From: a virus
DNA length: 30,042 nt
IMG/VR virus record: IMGVR_UViG_3300028392_000023
Location: 1-30,042 of that record
Strand: one strand, 5' to 3'
Positions within the stretch are counted from its first letter, which is position 1, and every line of letters starts with the position of its first letter. Under the pieces are notes generated by a model. The model was given only the letters and a program-made list of their open reading frames with translations. It did no database searches and had not been told where the DNA came from. Positions 1 to 4,401 of this stretch are shown here, piece by piece. Position numbers and translations under genes: made by a program.

Positions 1-127
1 TAAAAAAATTATAAAAACCTTTTCCTGCTTCAACAGCTTTATTAGTATTATCTTCTGCTAACTTTGTGCAGTGTTGAATATCGTCAGTAAGTTCAGCAGC
101 TCTACTTTCGTTCCAAGTTCCAGTTCT
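1..127. repeat. Terminal direct repeat (left copy), assembly closure
   Basis: Bases 1-127 are identical to 29916-30042. A lipoprotein gene continues in frame across the join, so this is the overlap of a circular or circularly permuted molecule and not a biological repeat. The length of 127 matches a common de Bruijn-graph k-mer size. The unique genome is therefore 29,915 bp. A true short terminal repeat cannot be strictly excluded from sequence alone. Confidence 0.93.
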
Positions 128-205
128 GCCTTTTGTATCTACTATTGGCTTATAAGCACAATTAGTTAAGTTTAGAATCAAACCTAACAATATTAGTTTT
201 TTCAT
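1..205 (-). CDS. Putative lipoprotein, 5' part (gene crosses the circle junction)
   Basis: This is the N-terminal part of a 101-residue protein that starts at 205, runs off base 1 and resumes at 29915, ending at 29815. The N-terminus MKKLILLGLILNLTNC has a basic start, a short hydrophobic core and Cys16 in a lipobox-like context, with an atypical Asn before the Cys. This suggests export and lipid anchoring. The mature part begins AYKPIVDTKG and is polar. It follows, with a 44-nt overlap, the 79-residue gene in the leftward operon. Its function is unknown. A superinfection-exclusion lipoprotein or an outer-membrane lysis lipoprotein are possibilities, but nothing in the sequence decides between them. 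Confidence 0.75.
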   Translation of the reverse strand, partial: MKKLILLGLILNLTNCAYKPIVDTKGRTGTWNESRAAELTDDIQHCTKLAEDNTNKAVEAGKGFYNFF

Positions 206-401
206 TTGTTTTCCCCTTGTTGTTTTTGTTTAAATACTCAATAGTTATTGCATTAAGTATTTCTCTTTTCTTTAATTGACTTGGAGAATTTTTCCAAGCT
301 AACAGAATATATTCTATCAGTGTCTCCCATCTTGCATTATCAATTAAATCTTTTAGTATTACTGATGCGTAATACTTATCCTTTTTGAATTTCTTTTTCA
401 T
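162..401 (-). CDS. Hypothetical basic protein, 79 aa
   Basis: An unrecognised soluble protein. It starts at ATG 401 behind an excellent Shine-Dalgarno (GGAGAAGG, 4 nt before the ATG), which supports it as a real gene despite its size. The N-terminus is very lysine-rich (MKKKFKKDK). A helical middle with WETLIEYILLAW follows, then a low-complexity Asn/Lys tail. It overlaps the end of the 46-residue gene upstream and the start of the lipoprotein gene downstream, a typical tightly packed early-phage arrangement. It could be a small host-interaction protein, but no family is recognised. Confidence 0.65.
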   Translation of the reverse strand: MKKKFKKDKYYASVILKDLIDNARWETLIEYILLAWKNSPSQLKKREILNAITIEYLNKNNKGKTNEKTNIVRFDSKLN

Positions 402-516
402 TTGCCTTCTCCAGTTTTTGTTTTTCTTTTTTAAGTTCAGCTTCTTTTAAAGCCAATCTTAACTTCTCAGCAAAAACACTTTGTCCAAGTTTTTCTGATA
501 AAGATTCTTTAGTCAT
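376..516 (-). CDS. Hypothetical coiled-coil peptide, 46 aa
   Basis: A short Lys/Glu-rich protein beginning MTKESLSEKLGQSVFAEKLR. It is predicted almost entirely helical, with charged heptads from about residue 14 onward, so a coiled coil is likely. Its start ATG overlaps the stop of the upstream 53-residue frame (ATGACTAA), which suggests translational coupling. The ribosome site is weak (AAGAAA). Its 3' end contains the strong ribosome site of the 79-residue gene. The function is not recognised. The call rests on the gene-packing pattern rather than homology. Confidence 0.5.
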   Translation of the reverse strand: MTKESLSEKLGQSVFAEKLRLALKEAELKKEKQKLEKANEKEIQKG

Positions 517-670
517 TTTTCTTTTTTGCTTTTATAAGTTTTTTTAAACTATTATAAATTGTTTTTTCATACAATGAAATTTTACTACCAGAAAATTCTT
601 GTATAATAAAATAATTACTTATTATTTGCAAACAACCGATCAATGTATCATTTTTATCTGGCTTTAACAT
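509..670 (-). CDS. Hypothetical small protein, 53 aa
   Basis: This frame fills the gap between two neighbouring small genes exactly. It starts at ATG 670, two bases after the TGA of the 31-residue membrane gene, and its TAA overlaps the ATG of the 46-residue gene. The N-terminus is MLKPDKNDTLIGCLQIISNY and the C-terminus is lysine-rich. No ribosome site is obvious, so translation would depend on coupling. No family is recognised. Confidence 0.42.
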   Translation of the reverse strand: MLKPDKNDTLIGCLQIISNYFIIQEFSGSKISLYEKTIYNSLKKLIKAKKKND

Positions 671-672
671 AA

Positions 673-768
673 TCAATTAATAAACCAATATGCTAATATA
701 ATGCTTGACGATATTGAAATTGCAAAGAATACAAATCCAAATATTTCCCAGAACTCACGTTTATTCAT
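673..768 (-). CDS. Small single-pass membrane protein, 31 aa
   Basis: It encodes MNKREFWEIF followed by one uninterrupted hydrophobic segment (about residues 7-30, rich in Ile/Phe/Ser). The charged N-terminus predicts N-in topology. The start has a proper ribosome site (TTGGAG, 6 nt from ATG 768). Small membrane proteins of this kind in early phage operons often act on the host envelope or exclude other phages, but this one has no recognisable family. Its start overlaps the stop of another tiny membrane frame. Confidence 0.52.
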   Translation of the reverse strand: MNKREFWEIFGFVFFAISISSSIILAYWFIN

Positions 769-851
769 ATTTTACTCCAAGTTATTATTAGTATTAAAAC
801 AACAGCAGCAACCATATTTTCAACTCCTATATTTTTTATAAGTTCAAACAT
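765..851 (-). CDS. Tiny membrane peptide, 28 aa
   Basis: It begins MFELIKNIGVENM and continues with one hydrophobic segment (VAAVVLILIITW). It overlaps the next gene by the ATGA arrangement and the previous one by 8 nt. An internal ATG at residue 13 has a better ribosome site (AGGAG upstream), so the real product may be only the 16-residue hydrophobic peptide. No function can be assigned. Confidence 0.4.
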   Translation of the reverse strand: MFELIKNIGVENMVAAVVLILIITWSKI

Positions 852-1020
852 AGTTTTGCTTTGTTAGCATATCGTTTAGTCTATAAATAAGGTTAGTAAT
901 ACTTTTTTTTGTATTAATACCCATCACCTCGTTATCTTCTAAACGATCTGTTAGTACATTGACCATAAGTTTCATTTCATAGTAACTCATAGAACAAATC
1001 ACTCCAATATCTTTTTTCAT
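844..1020 (-). CDS. Hypothetical helical protein, 58 aa
   Basis: A soluble protein beginning MKKDIGVICSMSYYEMK and predicted largely helical, with alternating hydrophobic and charged residues (VLTDRLEDNEV; LIYRLNDML). The start at 1020 is just inside the 3' end of the 25-residue gene (ATGA-type overlap) and has a purine-rich but weak ribosome site. An internal start at residue 11 is possible. No family is recognised. Confidence 0.5.
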   Translation of the reverse strand: MKKDIGVICSMSYYEMKLMVNVLTDRLEDNEVMGINTKKSITNLIYRLNDMLTKQNYV

Positions 1021-1094
1021 TTCTTTTTTTTGTTTCCAAAAGCATCATACTTTTTATGATAAGCTTTTAATAATTTTGCTAGTTGTTTTTTCAT
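1017..1094 (-). CDS. Tiny basic peptide, 25 aa; first gene of the leftward unit
   Basis: It encodes MKKQLAKLLKAYHKKYDAFG and a lysine tail. It is the first frame with a plausible ribosome site (AAGTGA, 4 nt upstream of ATG 1094) after the divergent control region, and its stop overlaps the next start. Strongly basic and amphipathic. It could be a leader-type or nucleic-acid-binding peptide. Only the position and ribosome site support it. Confidence 0.4.
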   Translation of the reverse strand: MKKQLAKLLKAYHKKYDAFGNKKKK

Positions 1095-1301
1095 ATTTCA
1101 CTTTATGTTTTCTTTATATAAAATCAATATAGATATAAAATATTAATATCAACTTTAAAATTACAAATTGTTGATAATTTATACAAGAAATATATCAATG
1201 AAAACAATGACTTATTCGTTGCCATTTTGTTCTATATTTGATACTAGGGATTGTGGGTAAGTGCCTTCCCTTACCCACGTTAATAATATATAGGATAAAA
1301 T
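1095..1301. promoter_or_regulatory. Divergent control region between leftward and rightward units
   Basis: A 207-bp AT-rich stretch with no convincing gene separates the two opposed operons, so both promoters are expected here. On the plus strand, TTGCCA (1219-1224), a 17-bp spacer and TACTAG (1242-1247) form a possible sigma-70-type promoter, although the -10 is poor. An imperfect operator-like pair TTGATA/TATCAA lies at 1171-1176 and 1193-1198. A 20-codon frame at 1198-1260 could be a leader peptide but is unsupported. No strong leftward promoter stands out among the many TATA-like strings. Confidence 0.45.
1253..1278 (+). promoter_or_regulatory. GC-rich stem-loop at the head of the rightward transcript
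   Basis: GTGGGTAAG (1253-1261) and CTTACCCAC (1270-1278) form a perfect 9-bp stem with an 8-nt loop. It stands out as a GC island in an otherwise AT-rich intergenic region. No T-run follows, so it is not a simple terminator. It begins near the +1 predicted from the candidate promoter at 1219-1247 and could stabilise the 5' end of the mRNA. As DNA it could be an operator. The base pairing is seen directly; the function is inference. Confidence 0.55.
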
Positions 1302-1445
1302 ATGCCATTAATTAAAGGTTATTCAAAGAAATCAATAGCTAAAAATATTCATAGAGAATTTACTCGTGGACATTCTGCTGCTCAATCAGTAGCAATAGCT
1401 TTATCAGTAGCTGCAAAAGCAAGAGCAAGAGCCAAGAAAAAGTAG
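1302..1445 (+). CDS. Small basic phage protein, 47 aa
   Basis: It begins MPLIKGYSKKSIAKNIHREF, continues with an alanine-rich helix and ends in alternating Arg/Ala/Lys residues. This resembles a family of 40-50-residue basic proteins (MPLIKG-S-K-IS-NI pattern) often seen in aquatic phages and usually unnamed. A good ribosome site (AGGA, 7 nt before ATG 1302) and its position as the first rightward gene support it. The basic tail suggests nucleic-acid binding. Its stop overlaps the next start (TAGTG). Confidence 0.7.
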   Translation: MPLIKGYSKKSIAKNIHREFTRGHSAAQSVAIALSVAAKARARAKKK

Positions 1446-1831
1446 TGCAAATTAGGAAGGCAAACATCATTCATTCTGTTAAGCATCAGAAGTTCGTAGC
1501 TTCTTTTCCATGCGTAGTTTGTGGAAATAATACTCAAGTTCAATGTTGTCATATTCGTTCTATTCCCAAAATAGGTAATGTTGGTAAAGGCATAAGAGAT
1601 GACAAATATTGTATTCCAATGTGCTTTACTTGCCATTCATTACAACATCAAATTGGAGAATTAGAGTTCTTCTATAGATTTAATATAAACCCTATTGCAA
1701 TCAGTATGAAATTGGCTAGTATATCTCCTTGTATTAAATTAAACCAACTCAAGCAGGAAGGTGCATACAATGGAAGTCTTAACTATAAAGAACATATCCG
1801 AAATAACAAAAAAAGTTCTTTGCAATCCTAA
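1445..1831 (+). CDS. HNH-type / zinc-finger nuclease-like protein
   Basis: A 128-residue protein with paired zinc ligands: Cys23-x2-Cys26, Cys34/Cys35-His36, and later Cys60-x2-Cys63-His64 with His68. This is the order found in phage HNH-like proteins with a C-x2-C...HH...D...PxC-x2-H...H..G layout. After it comes a short helical segment with INPIAIS, as in these families (gIDPlaia). It may nick or cut DNA in recombination or packaging. The start GTG 1445 overlaps the upstream stop by one base and lacks a clear ribosome site. A later in-frame start is possible, but no ATG exists before the zinc motif. A classic beta-beta-alpha HNH triad is not certain. Confidence 0.68.
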   Translation: MQIRKANIIHSVKHQKFVASFPCVVCGNNTQVQCCHIRSIPKIGNVGKGIRDDKYCIPMCFTCHSLQHQIGELEFFYRFNINPIAISMKLASISPCIKLNQLKQEGAYNGSLNYKEHIRNNKKSSLQS

Positions 1832-2045
1832 TCTTTACAAAGAAGTAAATTTTTTTGAAGTTCCACATAACAAAGTTTGTCTAGCAGTAATTAGAGAATT
1901 AACTGAATTTTCTTATAATGATATTGGTAAAGCTTATGGAAAGTCTTGGTTTACAATTTATTCTGCTGTTAAAGATACGCAAAAAAATGGTTTAAAATCT
2001 TTTACTAACAGAGTAATTGAACTTGTTAAGGCAAAAGCAAAATGA
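1770..2045 (+). CDS. DnaA domain IV-like DNA-binding protein, 91 aa
   Basis: Residues about 38-68 (LAVIRELTEFSYNDIGKAYG...IYSAV) match the pattern of the DnaA C-terminal DNA-binding domain: an aliphatic-R-E-L-T helix, then S-x2-x-I-G-x-x-F/Y-G, then the recognition helix. The usual D-H-T-T-V signature is altered (SWFTIYS), so specificity for canonical DnaA boxes is doubtful. There is no ATPase domain, so this is a stand-alone domain. I chose ATG 1770 over an upstream in-frame GTG (1761) because AGGAAGG lies at the right distance from the ATG. It overlaps the HNH gene by 62 nt and the next gene by 4 nt, so it is probably co-translated with the replication protein. Confidence 0.7.
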   Translation: MEVLTIKNISEITKKVLCNPNLYKEVNFFEVPHNKVCLAVIRELTEFSYNDIGKAYGKSWFTIYSAVKDTQKNGLKSFTNRVIELVKAKAK

Positions 2046-2629
2046 CTGAAGGTTGGGTAAGTATATATCGCCAAATATTTGATAATAAAGATTTAAAAGA
2101 CAATAATCATTTATTGATATTTATTTACATGGTTGTTCATGCCAGTCATAAATCTGCTATTGTAACTTATAGAAAAAAACGAATAACATTAAAACGTGGA
2201 GAATTAGCTGTTGCTGTTAAAGACTTATCAAATAGATTTAGACTATCTGTTAAGACAATTAGAACTATTTTAAAGAACTTAGAGGTGGCAAACACATTGG
2301 CACATACTTTGCACAAGCAATTATCTATCTATACCATTGTAAATTATGACAAATTTCAGGATAATGATATCACTAAAATTAATCTAATCGGCAATCAAAC
2401 TGGCAAACAGAACAATAAATACTATACTAATACTACTAGTATAGATAAAAATATGTTAAGTCTTAGCAGTATGACTGATAAACCAAAGAAAATTACGATA
2501 CCTACACTGCAAAGCTTACATTCTAAACTTATTGAAAAACCTAAAGTTAAAAACGAGTTTGAAATTATGCGTGAAAAATTAGACGCAGATGACTATGAGA
2601 AATGGGTTCTTCGTAAACTAAATTCTTGA
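2042..2629 (+). CDS. Replisome-organizer-like winged-helix protein
   Basis: A 195-residue protein. The N-terminus (GWVSIYRQIFDNKDLKDNN, then ITLKRGELAVAVKDLSNRFRLSVKTIRTILKNLE) has the features of phage replication proteins of the O/DnaD-type replisome-organizer group. These are a GW-x-ly-R-x-i start, an iTlkrGel segment and a winged-helix with LS-x-rf-lSv-k-tiR-tiLk-le. Residues ending IVNYDKFQ close the wing. The C-terminal part is polar and linker-like, ending in a short helix that could recruit the host helicase. It starts by ATGA overlap with the DnaA-like gene. Such proteins often bind repeats next to their own gene, which points to the palindrome array just downstream. Confidence 0.75.
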   Translation: MTEGWVSIYRQIFDNKDLKDNNHLLIFIYMVVHASHKSAIVTYRKKRITLKRGELAVAVKDLSNRFRLSVKTIRTILKNLEVANTLAHTLHKQLSIYTIVNYDKFQDNDITKINLIGNQTGKQNNKYYTNTTSIDKNMLSLSSMTDKPKKITIPTLQSLHSKLIEKPKVKNEFEIMREKLDADDYEKWVLRKLNS

Positions 2630-2632
2630 TAT

Positions 2633-2774
2633 TAAAGAATAAATCTTTATAACAACTATACCAATATTGGTGCGTATTTTTTTAAATATGCTTTGATGTT
2701 TTTTAACATCTTGAGTCGTTTTTTAACGATTCCTCAATACTGTATTGGGTTTGGGGTGGTTTTTTAATCACCCC
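2633..2774 (+). other. Array of hairpins, four with TTTT loops (candidate origin or structured RNA)
   Basis: No gene fits between 2630 and 2846. Instead there is a chain of inverted repeats: 2633-2649 (6-bp stem), 2660-2671 (ACCAATATTGGT), 2672-2691 (8 bp with one G-T, loop TTTT), 2695-2710 (GATGTT-TTTT-AACATC), 2711-2737 (TCGTT-TTTT-AACGA inside TTGAG/CTCAA), 2735-2747 (CAATAC-T-GTATTG) and 2753-2774 (GGGGTGGTT-TTTT-AATCACCCC). Centres from 2681 to 2764 fall about 21, 20, 18 and 23 bp apart, close to two helical turns. Stem sequences differ but pairing and loop are kept. It lies directly behind the initiator-like gene. Pairings are seen; function is inference. Confidence 0.7.
2753..2774 (+). 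terminator. Strong hairpin, possible intrinsic terminator
   Basis: GGGGTGGTT and AATCACCCC pair over 9 bp (one G-T) around a TTTT loop. TTTAAAATTTAT follows, a weak U-tract. It is the last and strongest hairpin of the 2633-2774 array and could end or attenuate the first rightward transcript before the acidic-protein gene, which has its own strong ribosome site. Confidence 0.4.
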
Positions 2775-2846
2775 TTTAAAATTTATATATTTACAATTCC
2801 ATAAAATAACTTTAGAGATTCGCAATTAACTAAAGGAGAAATAGTT

Positions 2847-3023
2847 ATGGATAAAACAATAGAAAAAGTACTTAAGCTTTTAGACAAATCAGATGATCTA
2901 AATGCAAAAGCAAGGGACTTATTAGAATCATATCTTGATGAGTATGAAAATGATGATTCATACGAAGATACTTCAGAAGAAGATTTTGAAGATCAAGACG
3001 AAGAAGATTCTGACGAAGAATAA
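2847..3023 (+). CDS. Small acidic protein, 58 aa
   Basis: It begins MDKTIEKVLKLLDKSDDLNA, has a short amphipathic helix, and ends in about 30 residues that are mostly Asp, Glu, Ser and Tyr. The ribosome site (AAAGGAG, 8 nt before ATG 2847) is one of the best on this strand, so it is very likely expressed. The polyanionic tail recalls DNA-mimic or anti-restriction proteins and acidic tails that bind basic partners, but no family is recognised. It stands alone between the palindrome array and the lysin gene. Confidence 0.72.
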   Translation: MDKTIEKVLKLLDKSDDLNAKARDLLESYLDEYENDDSYEDTSEEDFEDQDEEDSDEE

Positions 3024-3035
3024 TCTAATCAGATA

Positions 3036-3065
3036 AGCTGAAAAGCTGGAAGGTTATCGCAACCT
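3036..3065 (+). promoter_or_regulatory. Twin mini-hairpins upstream of the lysin gene
   Basis: AGCT-GAAA-AGCT (3036-3047, a GNRA-type loop) is followed after GGA by AGGTT-ATCGC-AACCT (3051-3065). The lysin ATG at 3074 has no Shine-Dalgarno at normal spacing. The only candidate, GGAAGG, straddles the second stem. This could control lysin translation. The pairing is short, so this is tentative. Confidence 0.35.
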
Positions 3066-3073
3066 CAAAAATA

Positions 3074-3688
3074 ATGAATTTTGAATTTATGTCGCAGAAA
3101 CTCTACGACTATACAATAATAGGACTATTTCTATTATGCGTATTTCTTGCTGGAACATATTTCCCAAACGAAGAAACAAAAAGCAAGATACGTCAAAAAA
3201 CAATAGATGAGATCAGGAAGATTGGAATATTTGAACCAAAGATTGATACAAGTTCAAATGACAAGTTTATAGATAGCATGAAAAAATGTATTGCCTTTAT
3301 AAACTTAGATTTAAAACAAACTGACAGAGTGCCAACTGCTCTGGTTATTGCACAAAGCATAGTAGAATCCGATTTTGGAACTTCTAGATTTGCGAGAGAA
3401 GGCAATAACTTATTTGGAATTAGAATTTGGAGTAAAAACGGAATATTACCTTATAAACAACACGAAAGTTCAAACTGGAGAATAAAAACATATTCAACTA
3501 AATGCCAGTCTGTAAAAGATTACATAAACGTACTTAACAATAATCATCACTACTCTGATTTTAGAAACCTAAGGTTTAGAACTAAAGACCCAGTTAAATT
3601 AGCTGAAACATTAGAGAATTATTCTACTAGCCAAACTTACCGAACTGAGATAATTCGCATGATTAATAAAATTAAACATAAAATATAA
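3074..3688 (+). CDS. Membrane-anchored endolysin, glucosaminidase (GH73/FlgJ-Bax-like)
   Basis: A 204-residue protein with an N-terminal hydrophobic segment (about 13-29, IIGLFLLCVFLAGTYF) and a C-terminal glucosaminidase-like domain. Residues 87-117 show the family core PTALVIAQSIVESDFGTSRF, then GNNLFGIR. Glu99 in VESDFG is the probable catalytic acid. Later residues (YSTKCQSVKDYINVLNN, then Y...TYRTEI) fit the helical end of the fold. It would cleave the glycan strand after export. The single N-terminal anchor suggests a signal-anchor (SAR-like) or holin-independent lysin. It is encoded far from the holin and from the second, M15-type lysin. An internal ATG at residue 6 is an alternative start. 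Confidence 0.82.
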   Translation: MNFEFMSQKLYDYTIIGLFLLCVFLAGTYFPNEETKSKIRQKTIDEIRKIGIFEPKIDTSSNDKFIDSMKKCIAFINLDLKQTDRVPTALVIAQSIVESDFGTSRFAREGNNLFGIRIWSKNGILPYKQHESSNWRIKTYSTKCQSVKDYINVLNNNHHYSDFRNLRFRTKDPVKLAETLENYSTSQTYRTEIIRMINKIKHKI

Positions 3689-3801
3689 TGGCAAACGAAA
3701 CTACATCATCAACTTTAGCAGTTCTTATAAAGAACAAAATGAGAGTTAAAGGAACTTACAGAGTTTATGGGGCAAAAAAACCTAAGAGAAAAAAGAAATG
3801 A
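3688..3801 (+). CDS. Tiny basic protein sharing its N-terminus with the capsid protein, 37 aa
   Basis: It starts MANETTSSTL, identical for ten residues to the major capsid protein at 11014. It then diverges to AVLIKNKMRVKGTYRVYG and a Lys/Arg-rich tail. The nucleotide sequences of the shared part differ at several synonymous positions, so this is not a recent duplication. It overlaps the lysin stop (TAATG) and the next start (ATGA). The basic tail suggests binding to nucleic acid or to the acidic protein upstream. The shared start hints at a capsid-related role, which is inference. Confidence 0.62.
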   Translation: MANETTSSTLAVLIKNKMRVKGTYRVYGAKKPKRKKK

Positions 3802-3971
3802 AGAAACCTATTTGGGAAACTAAAAGACCACCTAATATTGGTAAACCAAAACCATTTAATACAAAATCAAAAGCTTATAAATCTGCAAGAAGATCAGCAG
3901 GTCAAAAATTTGGCAAGAAAAACAGCTTTGTTAAAAACCTCTACATAGCAAAGAAACTTAAATCAAAATGA
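3798..3971 (+). CDS. Small basic protein, 57 aa
   Basis: MKKPIWETKRPPNIGKPKPF is followed by a Lys/Arg/Ser-rich remainder (AYKSARRSAGQKFGKKNSF). It is strongly basic with few acidic residues, consistent with DNA or RNA binding. It is coupled by ATGA overlaps to both neighbours. Short basic proteins of this sort recur in phage genomes between lysis and packaging genes. No named family is recognised. Confidence 0.62.
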   Translation: MKKPIWETKRPPNIGKPKPFNTKSKAYKSARRSAGQKFGKKNSFVKNLYIAKKLKSK

Positions 3972-4048
3972 CATACGCACTAATTTGTTTAGGACTTTTA
4001 ATATCAATAATAGCTATAATTTATTTATTAGTTAGAATTTGCAAATGA
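3968..4048 (+). CDS. Tiny single-pass membrane peptide, 26 aa
   Basis: It consists of almost one transmembrane helix (MTYALICLGLLISIIAIIYL) with a short basic end (VRICK), giving C-in topology by the positive-inside rule. ATGA overlaps on both sides make it part of a translationally coupled chain. The neighbouring lysin suggests a lysis role, for example pinholin-like, but its size also fits an envelope-modifying peptide. Only the hydrophobicity is seen. Confidence 0.5.
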   Translation: MTYALICLGLLISIIAIIYLLVRICK

Positions 4049-4368
4049 GTTTACCTAACGAGATAGTGTTTGGAAGCAGACTTGTTAAGTTAGACTACAT
4101 TGAACACGAAGCAGCATCTAAGAAAAAGATTTTCGGAGAATTTGAATCAGACAAAAACTTAATGACAATAGACAAATCATTAGACAATGTTGAAATGAGC
4201 AACACATTACTTCACGAGGTATTTCATTTAATACATGACGAATACAAACTAGACTTACCAGCTAAAGCCGAAGAAATAACTTGTAATTCAATGGCTAATG
4301 GATTGTGCCATATTCTTTATCAAAACCAGAACCTACTAGACTTCCTTTACAAATCGTTAAAAAGATAA
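4045..4368 (+). CDS. Zincin-type metallopeptidase-like protein (ImmA/IrrE- or SprT-like)
   Basis: A 107-residue protein with the HExxH motif HEVFH (His57, Glu58, His61) after a helix NTLL. This is followed by LIHDEYKLDLPAKAEEITCNSMANGL, where Glu76 or Glu77 could be the third zinc ligand. The layout matches short phage gluzincins related to ImmA/IrrE, which can cleave repressors or other phage and host proteins. I prefer ATG 4045, which overlaps the upstream stop, over an in-frame TTG six bases earlier. The substrate is unknown. The XRE-type regulator at 29297-29596 is one conceivable target. Confidence 0.72.
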   Translation: MSLPNEIVFGSRLVKLDYIEHEAASKKKIFGEFESDKNLMTIDKSLDNVEMSNTLLHEVFHLIHDEYKLDLPAKAEEITCNSMANGLCHILYQNQNLLDFLYKSLKR

Positions 4369-4401
4369 TAATAGAACATTTAACGAACATAGTCGGTTAA
4401 T

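Noticed and set aside
700-711. AATGCTTGACGA also found at 24102-24113
   Set aside because: A 12-base match between two sites is expected by chance in 30 kb of AT-rich DNA, and the contexts differ.
1198-1260. 20-codon frame in the divergent control region
   Set aside because: Weak ribosome site and no supporting features. Kept only as a possible leader peptide.
4368-4381. TAATAGAACATTT shared with the gap at 10187
   Set aside because: Both copies are intergenic, which is mildly curious, but a 13-base AT-rich match is weak and no structure or start site is common to the two.
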